64,000 bases of DNA, taken from positions 1,240,001 through 1,304,000 of the forward strand of contig JAXLUI010000001.1 in NCBI GenBank assembly GCA_046329585.1, in the 5' to 3' direction. The stretch comes from DLKC01 sp002478885 (GTDB lineage: Bacteria > Bacteroidota > Bacteroidia > Chitinophagales > Chitinophagaceae). The position numbers and the translations under genes are program-made. The notes under the pieces are model-generated. The model was given only the letters and a program-made list of their open reading frames with translations. It was not told where the DNA came from and searched no databases. Within the stretch, counting starts at the first letter, position 1, and each line of letters begins with the position of its first letter. Positions 1 to 8,100 of the stretch are shown here, in pieces.

Positions 1-224
1 ATACCGCGGGCAGCATCAATGATTGCCGGCTTGTCTTTGGGCGAATAGATACTTCTTATCTCAGCCCCGCTGCCAAGATCAATTTCTTTCACAGCCATCC
101 ACATGGCATTGCCTTTTGTTTCGCCTGTAATGGCATACGCATGGTTTTTCTGAGCATTTGTATTTTGCCCTGCGGCGAAGCAAATTGTCGCGATTAAGGC
201 CGAACAGATGTATGAATTTCTCAT
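1..224 (-). CDS. Secreted protein of unknown function, N-terminal part only
   Basis: Reading the minus strand from the ATG at 224 gives 74 open codons running off the left edge of the window, so the C-terminus is missing. The first 25 residues look like a Sec signal peptide: basic MRNSY start, hydrophobic ICSALIATICFAAG core, and polar NTNAQ at the likely cleavage site. After it comes AYAITGETKGNAMWMAV followed by an acidic, glycine-containing stretch. This resembles the first strand of a repeat-type extracellular beta domain, but I do not recognise the family. It is probably periplasmic or surface exposed. No function is proposed. Confidence 0.6.
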   Translation of the reverse strand, partial: MRNSYICSALIATICFAAGQNTNAQKNHAYAITGETKGNAMWMAVKEIDLGSGAEIRSIYSPKDKPAIIDAARG

Positions 225-490
225 AAGTTTAAATTTACTACTGCAATATAAAAAAATAACACGTTAGATAAGCAAGTTTTTTCTACTGCAAATATGCGAC
301 AATCTTAAAGTAAACAGGCATTACCGCCGAAAATCAGCAGGAAAAAAAAATTGCTTTAGTTTCTTCTTAAAATTTCTGTTTACCGGGTTGATAAACGATT
401 AAAAACTGCTTCATTGTTTATTGTTTTTTAATGAGCGAATGAAGAACAGGGTTTAGTGAATGCATTGCCCCGCCACCCAAAGAGACTAAC
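225..490. other. Intergenic region, AT-rich, no gene seen
   Basis: This stretch lies between the divergent secreted-protein start and the repeat copy upstream of the aminotransferase. It is AT-rich with several A-runs and should hold the promoter of the minus-strand gene. I found no convincing -33/-7 pair and no ORF. Confidence 0.5.
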
Positions 491-548
491 GTACAAGAGT
501 GCGACGCAACGATGCCCAAAAGGGCTACAAAAGCTGGTTGCCAAAATC
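491..548 (+). repeat. Interspersed GTACAAG repeat, single arm
   Basis: The core at 491-509 matches GTACAAGWGTGCGACGCAA exactly. The arm reads CGATGCCC then AAAAGCTGGTTGCC, close to the family arm. It lies 82 bp before the aminotransferase start and no inverted partner is evident. Confidence 0.85.
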
Positions 549-629
549 GCCTTTATTAAAATCATGCAGGTGGTGTTTTGCTGAAGCAAAGCCGTTGGCA
601 ATTAAACAGCTTTAATGTAGGTTTGTTGT

Positions 630-1832
630 ATGAGTCAGTTATCAATCAGTAACCGCGGGCATCTGATGCCGGCCTCACCAATAAGAAAGCTTGTTCCTTA
701 TGCTGAGGCTGCAAAAAAAAGAGGTATAAAAGTATATCACCTGAATATTGGGCAACCAGACATTGAAACACCTGCAATGGTGTTGGATGCAGTAAGGCAC
801 TTCGATTTTAAAGTGCTGGAATACAGTCATAGCGCGGGAAACGAAAGCTATCGCAGAAAACTGGTGGAGTATTACCACAAGGTTGGGATTGATATAGAAT
901 ATACCCAGATAATTGTAACAACCGGCGGAAGTGAAGCCATTCTCTTTGGCTTTATGGCCTGTCTCGACCCGGGTGATGAAGTGATTATTCCCGAACCATT
1001 TTATGCCAACTATAACGGTTTTGCGGTTGCTGCAGGCGTAAATGTAGTGCCCATTACCTCGTACATTGAAAACGGTTTTGCACTGCCACCAATAAGCGAT
1101 ATTGAAAAATCCATTACGCCGAAAACAAAAGCCATTGTTATCTGCAATCCCAATAACCCAACCGGTTACCTGTATAGCCGCGACGAAATGGAAACGCTGA
1201 AGGAAATCATTCTTAAGCATAACCTTTATCTTTTTGCTGACGAAGCCTATCGCGAATTCTGTTACGGTGGTGAACATTTCAGCGCCATGAAACTGCAGGG
1301 CGCAGAACAAAATGTAGTACTCATGGATACCATAAGTAAACGCTATAGTTGCTGTGGCGGTAGAATAGGCGCTTTTATTACCCGCAATAAAGAATTACTC
1401 GACGCTGTGATGAAATTTGCCCAGGCAAGGTTGAGCCCGCCGGGTTTCGCCCAAATAGCAGGTGAGGCTGCTATTGACCTGCCCGACAATTATTTTGATG
1501 TTACAAAGGCCGAATACAAATCGCGGCGCGATCTTATCGTAAACAGGCTAAATGCAATGCCCCATGTTTTCTGCCCCGATCCAGGTGGCGCATTTTATGC
1601 CATGGCGCGTTTGCCCATTGATGATGCAGACAAATTTTGCCAGTGGCTACTTGAAGAATTTTCCTATAACAATTCCACCGTAATGCTTGCACCGGCTACA
1701 GGTTTTTATGGTACGGTCGGCCTTGGAAAGCAGGAAGTAAGGCTGGCTTATGTCCTTAATCGCAACGCAATCAACGGAGCGATGGATTGCCTGGAGAAGG
1801 CTTTGGAGATTTATCCCGGAAGAACGTTGTAA
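630..1832 (+). CDS. Pyridoxal-phosphate aminotransferase, class I/II
   Basis: The 400-residue protein has the normal length of a fold-type I aspartate/aromatic aminotransferase. Family hallmarks are visible: NIGQPDI near residue 40 (substrate side), the NPNNPTG motif at 173-179, DEAYREF near 204-210, and the Schiff-base lysine K237 in SISKRYS. An unusual Cys-Cys follows the PLP lysine (YSCCGGRIG). It should transfer an amino group from an amino acid to a 2-oxoacid in the cytoplasm; the substrate cannot be told from sequence. The ATG at 630 is preferred, with the conserved region beginning near LMPASPIRKL, so a second Met at residue 13 is an alternative start. Repeat copies lie on both sides, and the downstream one begins within about 6 bp of the stop codon. 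Confidence 0.9.
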   Translation: MSQLSISNRGHLMPASPIRKLVPYAEAAKKRGIKVYHLNIGQPDIETPAMVLDAVRHFDFKVLEYSHSAGNESYRRKLVEYYHKVGIDIEYTQIIVTTGGSEAILFGFMACLDPGDEVIIPEPFYANYNGFAVAAGVNVVPITSYIENGFALPPISDIEKSITPKTKAIVICNPNNPTGYLYSRDEMETLKEIILKHNLYLFADEAYREFCYGGEHFSAMKLQGAEQNVVLMDTISKRYSCCGGRIGAFITRNKELLDAVMKFAQARLSPPGFAQIAGEAAIDLPDNYFDVTKAEYKSRRDLIVNRLNAMPHVFCPDPGGAFYAMARLPIDDADKFCQWLLEEFSYNNSTVMLAPATGFYGTVGLGKQEVRLAYVLNRNAINGAMDCLEKALEIYPGRTL

Positions 1833-1890
1833 TACTTTGGACCGCGCTTTCGTATTTCAATGGGGCTTTGCTTGCGTCGCACGCTTGTAC
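1833..1890 (-). repeat. Interspersed GTACAAG repeat, single arm
   Basis: Core at 1872-1890 on the minus strand (GTACAAGCGTGCGACGCAA). Its arm continues GCAAAGCCCCATTGAAATAC and ends in a GCGGTCCAAAG version of the arm terminus, right against the aminotransferase stop codon. Confidence 0.85.
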
Positions 1891-1966
1891 TGAAGTATCT
1901 TAAGCAACAATACCAAACTGGTGCAGATCGTATTGGGTGGTTTCTTTGCAAGAAAAGGTTATTGCA

Positions 1967-2656
1967 TCATATTAAACCCTCATCTGCAAAACTGTAATAA
2001 CCTTCTTCACTTACAATAATATGATCTAGTACATTAATATCCAAAAACCGTGCGGCCTCTCTTATTTTCCTGGTAAGTTCCTCGTCCTGGCGACTGGGCT
2101 TAATACTGCCGCTGGGATGGTTGTGACAAAGAATGAGGTTAACGGCATCGTTGTGTAAAGCTTTCTTAAGAATGATCCTCGGGTCGGCAACCGTTCCCGT
2201 CATCCCTCCTTCACTCACCACTTCGTAGTGAATAATCTTGTTTGCACGGTTAAGAAAAATCACAGCGAACACCTCATGTTTTTTATGTTGCAGTTTAACC
2301 TGGAGGTATGCTGCAATATCCCTGCTGTGCATGATCACTTCCTTCTTTTTAGTGCCGGCATCGCGCCTTATGCCAAGTTCAAGCGCCGCAACAATGCCAA
2401 TAGCTTTGGCTTGGCCGATACCTTTCACCTTTAGCTGAAGCATTTCCTTTACAGACATTTTTCCAATTGCATTAAGGTCGTTGCCCGACACCCTCAACAG
2501 CTCTTTGCAAACATCAACCGCAGACCTGTCTCTCGTACCATTATTAATTAGAATTGCCAGCAATTCGGCATTGCTGAGGGCCTCTGGCCCCTTCAGCATC
2601 ATTTTCTCCCGGGGCCTGTCGTCTTCCGCCCAATGTTTAATGGATGTGCTTTCCAT
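1967..2656 (-). CDS. radC: RadC-family JAB-domain protein
   Basis: The 229-residue protein has the usual RadC length and layout: an N-terminal region starting IKHWAEDDRPREK, a helix-hairpin-helix-like segment (LKVKGIGQAKAIGIVAALELG, near 75-95), and a C-terminal JAB/MPN metal-binding domain with the HNHPSGSIKPSRQD signature near 178-191. RadC was historically linked to DNA repair, but its biochemical activity is not settled; the JAB fold suggests a metalloprotease-like or metal-binding role. It is divergent from prs with 72 bp between the starts. Confidence 0.93.
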   Translation of the reverse strand: MESTSIKHWAEDDRPREKMMLKGPEALSNAELLAILINNGTRDRSAVDVCKELLRVSGNDLNAIGKMSVKEMLQLKVKGIGQAKAIGIVAALELGIRRDAGTKKKEVIMHSRDIAAYLQVKLQHKKHEVFAVIFLNRANKIIHYEVVSEGGMTGTVADPRIILKKALHNDAVNLILCHNHPSGSIKPSRQDEELTRKIREAARFLDINVLDHIIVSEEGYYSFADEGLI

Positions 2657-2728
2657 GTTAAAAAGTTATGAATAGTCAAAATACAATTTCATTTCGTAAT
2701 TTCTATCTTCGCCGCACATTTTATTACT

Positions 2729-3682
2729 ATGGGGCCTTCAGTAAAAATCTTTTCCGGAAACAGTTCCAATGCCTTGGCTGAAAAGATAGCGCAACGCTTT
2801 GGTGCAGCACTTGGCAAAATCAATATTCAAAAATTCAGCGACGGCGAATTCCAGCCAATCTTCCTAGAGAGCATAAGAGGTGATTATGTTTTCCTTGTTC
2901 AAAGCACCTTTGCCCCAATGGACAACCTCATGGAGTTACTATTGATGATCGATGCGGCAAAAAGAGCCAGCGCTTATAAGATCATTGCCGTAATTCCTTA
3001 TTATGGTTTTGCAAGGCAGGACAGGAAAGACAAACCGCGTGTTGCGATTGGCGCAAAACTTATCGCTACTCTTTTGGAGGCTGCAGGTGCCGACCGCATA
3101 ATCACCATGGATTTGCATGCCGCCCAGATACAGGGATTCTTTGACATACCGGTGGATCACCTCGATAGCTCGGCCATTTTCATTCCTTACATTGATCAAC
3201 TTAAACTGGAAAACCTTACCTTCGCGGCCCCTGACGTGGGAAGCACCAATAGAGTGAGGGAAATTGCGAGCTATTTTAACGCAGATATGGTTATCTGCGA
3301 CAAGCACCGCAAAAGGGCAAACGAAATTGCCAGCATGGTAGTTATTGGAGAAGTCACAGACAGGGATATAGTTCTTATTGATGATATATGCGACACCGGC
3401 GGAACCCTTGCAAAGGCAGCGGGTTTGCTAAAAGAGAAAGGCGCCAGGAGCGTAAGAGCCTTATGCACGCACCCGGTGCTGAGTGGAAAGGCATATGAGA
3501 ATATTGAGAATAGCGTATTGGAAGAGTTGATCGTTTGTGATACAATTCCATTGAAACGAGTAGGCACAAAAATAAAAGCGGTTTCCGTAGCTGATCTTTT
3601 TGCAATAGCAATAAGAAACGCTTACGAGAACAAAAGCATCACAAGCCTTTTTATTCATTCCCAGCTGAGAGGTAAACGTTAG
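2729..3682 (+). CDS. prs: Ribose-phosphate pyrophosphokinase (PRPP synthetase)
   Basis: This 317-residue cytoplasmic enzyme transfers pyrophosphate from ATP to ribose 5-phosphate, making PRPP for purine, pyrimidine, histidine, tryptophan and NAD synthesis. Visible hallmarks are the N-terminal FSGNSSNALAEKIAQRFG, the FARQDRKD ATP-binding flexible region, the metal-binding TMDLHAAQIQGFFDIPVDHL, and the PRPP loop VLIDDICDTGGT. Length is normal for class I PRPP synthetases. The ATG at 2729 gives the usual N-terminus. rplY follows 113 bp downstream with one interspersed repeat between them. The prs-rplY-pth order is common in bacteria. Confidence 0.97.
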   Translation: MGPSVKIFSGNSSNALAEKIAQRFGAALGKINIQKFSDGEFQPIFLESIRGDYVFLVQSTFAPMDNLMELLLMIDAAKRASAYKIIAVIPYYGFARQDRKDKPRVAIGAKLIATLLEAAGADRIITMDLHAAQIQGFFDIPVDHLDSSAIFIPYIDQLKLENLTFAAPDVGSTNRVREIASYFNADMVICDKHRKRANEIASMVVIGEVTDRDIVLIDDICDTGGTLAKAAGLLKEKGARSVRALCTHPVLSGKAYENIENSVLEELIVCDTIPLKRVGTKIKAVSVADLFAIAIRNAYENKSITSLFIHSQLRGKR

Positions 3683-3709
3683 GGCCGGTTTGATGAGCAT
3701 GGCGTTTTA

Positions 3710-3767
3710 GTACAAGAGTGCGACGCAAGAAAAGCCGGGCATTGAAACGGAAGCCGGGACCAGGAAA
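3710..3767 (+). repeat. Interspersed GTACAAG repeat, single arm
   Basis: Exact core at 3710-3728; the arm reads GAAAAGCCGGGCATTGAAAC, then GGAAGCCGGGACCAGGAAAA. It lies between prs and rplY, in the direction of transcription, 28 bp after the prs stop, so it would be part of any prs-rplY read-through mRNA. Confidence 0.87.
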
Positions 3768-3795
3768 AGTTCTTTAATAATCAAAATAAACAAAA

Positions 3796-4443
3796 ATGAA
3801 AACAATTACAATCGAAGGACAACTGAGGACCGAAATTGGCAAAAAAGCCGCCCGCCAGCTTCGCTCTCAGGAACTGGTGCCTGGTGTAATTTACGGGGGT
3901 GCCGAAGAAGTGAATTTTTCCGCTTCTGCAAAGGCTTTCAAGCCATTGGTGTATACCGGTGAATTTCAGTTGGCAGAAGTTAGCGTAAATGGTAAGTCTT
4001 ACACCTGTATTTTAAAAGACCTGCAATTTGACAAGGTTTCCGATGCATTAAACCACGTTGACCTTTTGGAATTAGTGGAAGACAAAAAAGTAGTTGCTAC
4101 TTTACCGCTTAAGTTTGTTGGTGCAGCAGCTGGTGTAAAAGCTGGTGGTATGCTCGTACTGAAAATGAAATCGGTGAAAGTAAAAGCTTATCCGAAAGAT
4201 CTGAGAGAGTTTATCAATGTTGATATTACCAACCTTGAACTGAATGGAAATATTCGCGTTCAGGATATTGTTGCAGAAAACATGGAAATTCTTAACTCGC
4301 CACGTATCTCTGTTGCATCTGTCGTAATGACCCGCCAGTTGAAACAGGAAGAAGCAGCAGCTCCTGCAGCTACTAAAGCAGCAGCTCCTGCAGCAGCAAA
4401 AGCGGCACCTGCGGCAGCTCCCGCAGCAGCTAAGAAAAAGTAA
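3796..4443 (+). CDS. rplY: 50S ribosomal protein L25 / Ctc, long form
   Basis: At 215 residues this is the long (Ctc/TL5) form of L25: an N-terminal 5S-rRNA-binding domain (residues about 1-90, with KKAARQLRSQELVPGVIYGG), a second beta domain (about 95-185), and a disordered alanine/proline/lysine tail (about 187-215, repeats of AAAPAATK type). It binds 5S rRNA in the large subunit. The start ATG follows an A-rich leader typical of Bacteroidota, which rarely use Shine-Dalgarno sites. A strong intrinsic terminator follows 18 bp after the stop, then pth. Confidence 0.96.
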   Translation: MKTITIEGQLRTEIGKKAARQLRSQELVPGVIYGGAEEVNFSASAKAFKPLVYTGEFQLAEVSVNGKSYTCILKDLQFDKVSDALNHVDLLELVEDKKVVATLPLKFVGAAAGVKAGGMLVLKMKSVKVKAYPKDLREFINVDITNLELNGNIRVQDIVAENMEILNSPRISVASVVMTRQLKQEEAAAPAATKAAAPAAAKAAPAAAPAAAKKK

Positions 4444-4461
4444 TTATCCGCTAATAAGTTC

Positions 4462-4493
4462 AGCCCTGTACAAATTGTACGGGGCTTTTTTTT
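4462..4493 (+). terminator. Rho-independent terminator after rplY
   Basis: The stem AGCCCTGTACAA / TTGTACGGGGCT has 12 pairs (one T-G wobble) around a single-base loop core, followed by a run of eight T. It begins 18 bp after the rplY stop codon. Confidence 0.85.
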
Positions 4494-4524
4494 GGGGCGC
4501 ATAAACCACCGCATATTATATTTA
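4491..4524 (+). promoter_or_regulatory. Candidate Bacteroidota promoter for pth
   Basis: TTTG at 4491-4494, a 22-bp spacer, then TATATTTA at 4517-4524, one mismatch from TAnnTTTG. It overlaps the T-run of the rplY terminator and ends 16 bp before the pth ATG. It suggests pth is transcribed on its own, but the match is imperfect. Confidence 0.4.
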
Positions 4525-4540
4525 CAAAGAACAAGCTTGT

Positions 4541-5116
4541 ATGTCTAAATACCTTATAGTAGGGCTCGGCAATATTGGGTCGGAGTATGCACATACCCGT
4601 CACAATATCGGTTTTGATACCGTTGAAGCTTTCGTAGAAAAGCATGCCGGCGCATTCCAGGTGGGCCGTTTGGCAGAAGTCGCCGAATTGAAATGGAAGG
4701 GCAAAATATTTGTTTGCATAAAGCCTTCCACCTATATGAATCTGAGCGGCAAAGCATTTAAATATTGGCTCGACAAAGAAAAAGTACCACTTGAAAACAC
4801 GCTCACAATTGTGGATGAATTAGCAATTCCGCTAAGCAAGGTAAGACTAAGGCCCGCCGGGAGTTCGGGTGGCCATAATGGGTTGGCGGATATCGAATTG
4901 GCATTGGGTACCGTTAATTATCCTAAACTTAGATTCGGTATTGGCAACAACTACCCCAAGGGCATGCAGGCCGAGTTTGTATTAAGCAAATGGTTTCCGG
5001 AAGAACTGCCAGTCGTTACAAAGAAAATAGCAGCTTGTGTTGAAACGATTGAGAACTTTGCAAGCATAGGAATTGAACGAACCATGAATCTGATAAATAA
5101 CCAACAATTTAGTTAG
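4541..5116 (+). CDS. pth: Peptidyl-tRNA hydrolase
   Basis: This 191-residue cytoplasmic esterase releases peptides from peptidyl-tRNA that dropped off ribosomes. The family signatures are present: LIVGLGNIGSEYAHTRHNIGFD at the N-terminus including the catalytic His of TRHN, KPSTYMNLSG near 67-76, and PAGSSGGHNGL near 106-116. Length matches bacterial Pth (about 185-200 residues). It follows rplY as in many bacteria. Confidence 0.97.
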   Translation: MSKYLIVGLGNIGSEYAHTRHNIGFDTVEAFVEKHAGAFQVGRLAEVAELKWKGKIFVCIKPSTYMNLSGKAFKYWLDKEKVPLENTLTIVDELAIPLSKVRLRPAGSSGGHNGLADIELALGTVNYPKLRFGIGNNYPKGMQAEFVLSKWFPEELPVVTKKIAACVETIENFASIGIERTMNLINNQQFS

Positions 5117-5225
5117 CTTATTATTGTTATTTTTTTATCTTGCGCAGAGAGCTTGCTTTTAGCTATGTGGAATTTGCCAAACATTGATTAAAATAGCCTA
5201 ATTACCCTAAAATTATTTTCCGACC

Positions 5226-5837
5226 ATGAAAATATTTTGCGTAGGACGAAACTACATCGAACATGCAAAGGAGTTAAACAACGACATTCCCGAAGAGCCT
5301 GTTATATTCCTTAAACCCAAAAGCGCTTTATTGCAGCAGCATGTTCAGTTTTATTACCCGGAATTTACAAACTCACTGCACTACGAAGCTGAACTTGTTT
5401 TACGTGTTTCAAAGAATGGTAAATATGTTCCGGAACACCTTGCTTCAAAATATTTTAATGCAATAACCGTCGGGATCGATTTCACAGCAAGAGATCTGCA
5501 AACAGAACTTAAGAAAAACGGGCTGCCATGGGAGAAAGCAAAAGCATGGGACAACTCCGCTGTTGCAGGTGAATGGCTCGAGGTTACTCCGGATATGCTA
5601 AAAAAGCCGATTAATTTTTCCATGGCATTGAATGGCGAGATCGTTCAAAAGGGCATAAGCGCTGACATGATCTTTTCATTCGAACAGATAATCGCCAACA
5701 TTTCTCAGTACTTCGCACTGAATATCGGGGACCTTATTTTTACCGGAACCCCCGCAGGTGTAGGTGAGTGTGTTGTTGGCGATGAACTCAGCGGTTATTT
5801 CGAAAGCAGGAAAGTTTTCAATCTCGAAGTGAAATAA
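5226..5837 (+). CDS. Fumarylacetoacetate hydrolase (FAH) family protein
   Basis: The 203-residue protein is a short, single-domain FAH-family enzyme similar to FAHD1-type acylpyruvases and oxaloacetate decarboxylases. It begins with MKIFCVGRNYIEHAKELNN, has the Glu-x-Glu metal ligands in HYEAELVLRV (near 54-63), an Asp in VGIDFTARDLQ, the KAWDNSAVAG segment, and the FTGTPAGVGE turn near the C-terminus. It probably uses Mg2+ or Mn2+ to cleave or decarboxylate a small 2,4-dioxo or 2-oxo acid. It precedes the 2-oxoacid dehydrogenase by 48 bp on the same strand, so they may be co-transcribed, but the substrate is open. Confidence 0.88.
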   Translation: MKIFCVGRNYIEHAKELNNDIPEEPVIFLKPKSALLQQHVQFYYPEFTNSLHYEAELVLRVSKNGKYVPEHLASKYFNAITVGIDFTARDLQTELKKNGLPWEKAKAWDNSAVAGEWLEVTPDMLKKPINFSMALNGEIVQKGISADMIFSFEQIIANISQYFALNIGDLIFTGTPAGVGECVVGDELSGYFESRKVFNLEVK

Positions 5838-5885
5838 TTTTGCCAGCCGGTAGATTATTATTGTCTTACATTCGGATATTTACCT

Positions 5886-7952
5886 ATGCTGGATTCCACC
5901 ATCCTTTTAAAAGCCTGGCAATTGATCTGCACTTCACGCAGTATGGCTGACTTATATGAAAACAATCGCCAGGTTTGCAAATATGTACATTCTACCTCCA
6001 GGGGGCACGAAGCAATACAAATAGCAACAGGCATGCAGTTGTTGCCTTGCGATTACGTAAGCCCATATTATCGCGACGACAGCCTCTTGCTTTCCATGGG
6101 TTTCTCCCCTTTCGAGCTAATGCTTCAACTGCTGGCAAAAAAAGAAGATTCCTTCTCTGGAGGACGCTCTTATTATTGCCACCCGAGCAGCAGGGATAAT
6201 ACCAAAGCCAAAATCATTCACCAGAGCAGCGCCACCGGCATGCAGGCCATCCCAACAACAGGGGTTGCCCAGGGCTTACAGTTTTTGGAACAAAATAATT
6301 ATCCGCAGCTTCAGAAAGGCGCATCGGGAGAACTGCCCGTTGTTGTTTGCAGCCTGGGCGATAATAGTGTTACAGAAGGCGAGGTGAGCGAAGCCCTTCA
6401 ATTTGCTGCATTAAAACAATTACCCGTTATTTTTTTAGTGCAGGATAACAATTGGGGCATCAGCGTTACTGCTGCAGAAGCACGGTCAATGAACGCCTAT
6501 GAATTTGCACAGGGGTTCAAAGGCCTGGAAAGGATGAAAACAGACGGGTCCGATTTCGTGGCATCCTACGAAACCATGGGTCAGGCAATTGATTTCGTGC
6601 GCACACAACGAAAACCAGTGCTTGTACATGCAACAGTGCCGCTGCTTGGACATCATACAAGTGGCGTACGCAAAGAGTTTTACCGAACAAAAGACGATCT
6701 TGATGCCCATGCGCTAAGAGATCCTTACCAAAAATTATATAAAACGCTCTTGCAGGCAGGCATCAGCGAAACGCATATCCATTCGTTGAGCGGGGAAGCA
6801 GCGGCACTCGCAGCATCTTCGTTTGAAAAAGCGAAAGCGGCTCCGGAGCCTTCTCCGGATTCTGTTGCCGATCATGTGTTTGCAGAGACACCCGTGAAAA
6901 AAGAGACCGGTATACGTACACCCGTAGCTGGCGAAAAAACGATCATGGTAGATGCCGCCCTCCATGCTATTGAAGAACTCATGCAAAAACATCCTGAATG
7001 CCTGTTGTATGGGCAGGATGTGGGCAGGAGGCTCGGTGGTGTTTTCAGGGAAGCGGCAACACTTGCTGAAAAATTCGGCGATCACAGGGTATTCAATACG
7101 GCCATACAGGAAGCATATATCATTGGTTCTACAGCCGGCCTGTCAGCAGTTGGCTTAAAGCCTGTTGTAGAAGTTCAATTTGCCGATTATATTTATCCCG
7201 GGTTAAACCAGCTTGTCACCGAAATATCAAAATCTGCATACCTGTCAAATGGCAAATTCCCTGTTAGCATGGTGCTAAGGGTGCCGATTGGCGCCTATGG
7301 CGGAGGCGGCCCATACCACAGCGGCAGCATTGAATCAACGCTGCTTACCATCAAAGGCATAAAAATCTGCTATCCATCCAATGCGGCAGATATAAAAGGA
7401 TTAATGAAAGCTGCTTATTACGATCCTAACCCGGTTATTATGCTTGAACATAAAGGGCTTTACTGGAGTAAAGTGCCGGGAACGGAGGAAGCTAAAACAA
7501 TTGAGCCTGCTGCAGATTATATACTTCCCTTGGGTAAAGCCAACAGCATTTTGAAAGCTTCCGAAGCAAAAACAAATCACGGCGAATCAGTATGTATCAT
7601 AACTTATGGGATGGGCGTGTATTGGGCAAAAGAAGCAGCCAATAAATTCCCGGGTCAGGTTGAGATCATTGACCTGCGTACACTGTTCCCGCTAGATGAA
7701 GCGCTTGTTTTCGAAACCGTGCAAAAGCATGGCAAATGCCTGGTACTTAGCGAAGAGCAACAGAATAATTCCTTCGCCGAAGCACTGGCACATAGAATTG
7801 CATATAACTGCTTTAAAAATCTTGATGCCCCCGTTGAAGTGATGGGCGCACTCAACCTTCCGGCTGTACCGATCAATCTCGCACTCGAAGCGGCTATGCT
7901 GCCCACAGCCGAAAAAGTTCGTCAACGCTTGCAGAAATTACTGGACTATTAG
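5886..7952 (+). CDS. Fused alpha/beta 2-oxoacid dehydrogenase E1 component
   Basis: The 688-residue protein fuses the two E1 subunits of a thiamine-diphosphate 2-oxoacid dehydrogenase. Residues about 1-320 are E1-alpha: RGHEAIQIATG near 39-49, the YYRDDSLLLSMG region, and the TPP motif running from GDN (158-160) to NN (188-189), with Asn replacing the usual Gly of GDG. Residues about 345-688 are E1-beta: LYGQDVGRRLGGVF, FNTAIQEAYIIGSTAGLSAVG and GGGGPYHSGSIE. A low-complexity linker rich in A, P and E joins them. It would decarboxylate a 2-oxoacid and pass the acyl group to lipoyl-E2, which is not in the window. Branched-chain 2-oxoacids are the likeliest substrate, as this fused form is usual for such enzymes in Bacteroidota; that is inference. 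Confidence 0.92.
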   Translation: MLDSTILLKAWQLICTSRSMADLYENNRQVCKYVHSTSRGHEAIQIATGMQLLPCDYVSPYYRDDSLLLSMGFSPFELMLQLLAKKEDSFSGGRSYYCHPSSRDNTKAKIIHQSSATGMQAIPTTGVAQGLQFLEQNNYPQLQKGASGELPVVVCSLGDNSVTEGEVSEALQFAALKQLPVIFLVQDNNWGISVTAAEARSMNAYEFAQGFKGLERMKTDGSDFVASYETMGQAIDFVRTQRKPVLVHATVPLLGHHTSGVRKEFYRTKDDLDAHALRDPYQKLYKTLLQAGISETHIHSLSGEAAALAASSFEKAKAAPEPSPDSVADHVFAETPVKKETGIRTPVAGEKTIMVDAALHAIEELMQKHPECLLYGQDVGRRLGGVFREAATLAEKFGDHRVFNTAIQEAYIIGSTAGLSAVGLKPVVEVQFADYIYPGLNQLVTEISKSAYLSNGKFPVSMVLRVPIGAYGGGGPYHSGSIESTLLTIKGIKICYPSNAADIKGLMKAAYYDPNPVIMLEHKGLYWSKVPGTEEAKTIEPAADYILPLGKANSILKASEAKTNHGESVCIITYGMGVYWAKEAANKFPGQVEIIDLRTLFPLDEALVFETVQKHGKCLVLSEEQQNNSFAEALAHRIAYNCFKNLDAPVEVMGALNLPAVPINLALEAAMLPTAEKVRQRLQKLLDY

Positions 7953-7965
7953 TGCTGAAAAGGGC

Positions 7966-8023
7966 TATTTATGAACCAGGCTTTGTCTAAGCATGAAGCT
8001 TTTGTTGCGTCGCACATTTGTGC
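7966..8023 (-). repeat. Interspersed GTACAAG repeat, single arm
   Basis: Minus-strand core at 8005-8023 (GCACAAATGTGCGACGCAA). The arm is one of the best preserved: CAAAAGCTTCATGCTTAGAC, then AAAGCCTGGTTCATAAAT. It lies between the convergent E1 and galK genes. Confidence 0.87.
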
Positions 8024-8100
8024 ATTCGGTCAAAGGTCAGCTGTTGATTGGTACTGAGAAGTTGTTCTCGTTCGTTGCCACACTTATCCCCCCGAAAAAG

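Noticed and set aside
675..1310. 211-codon minus-strand ORF in the aminotransferase gene
   Set aside because: It is antisense to a clear enzyme gene and has no recognisable protein features.
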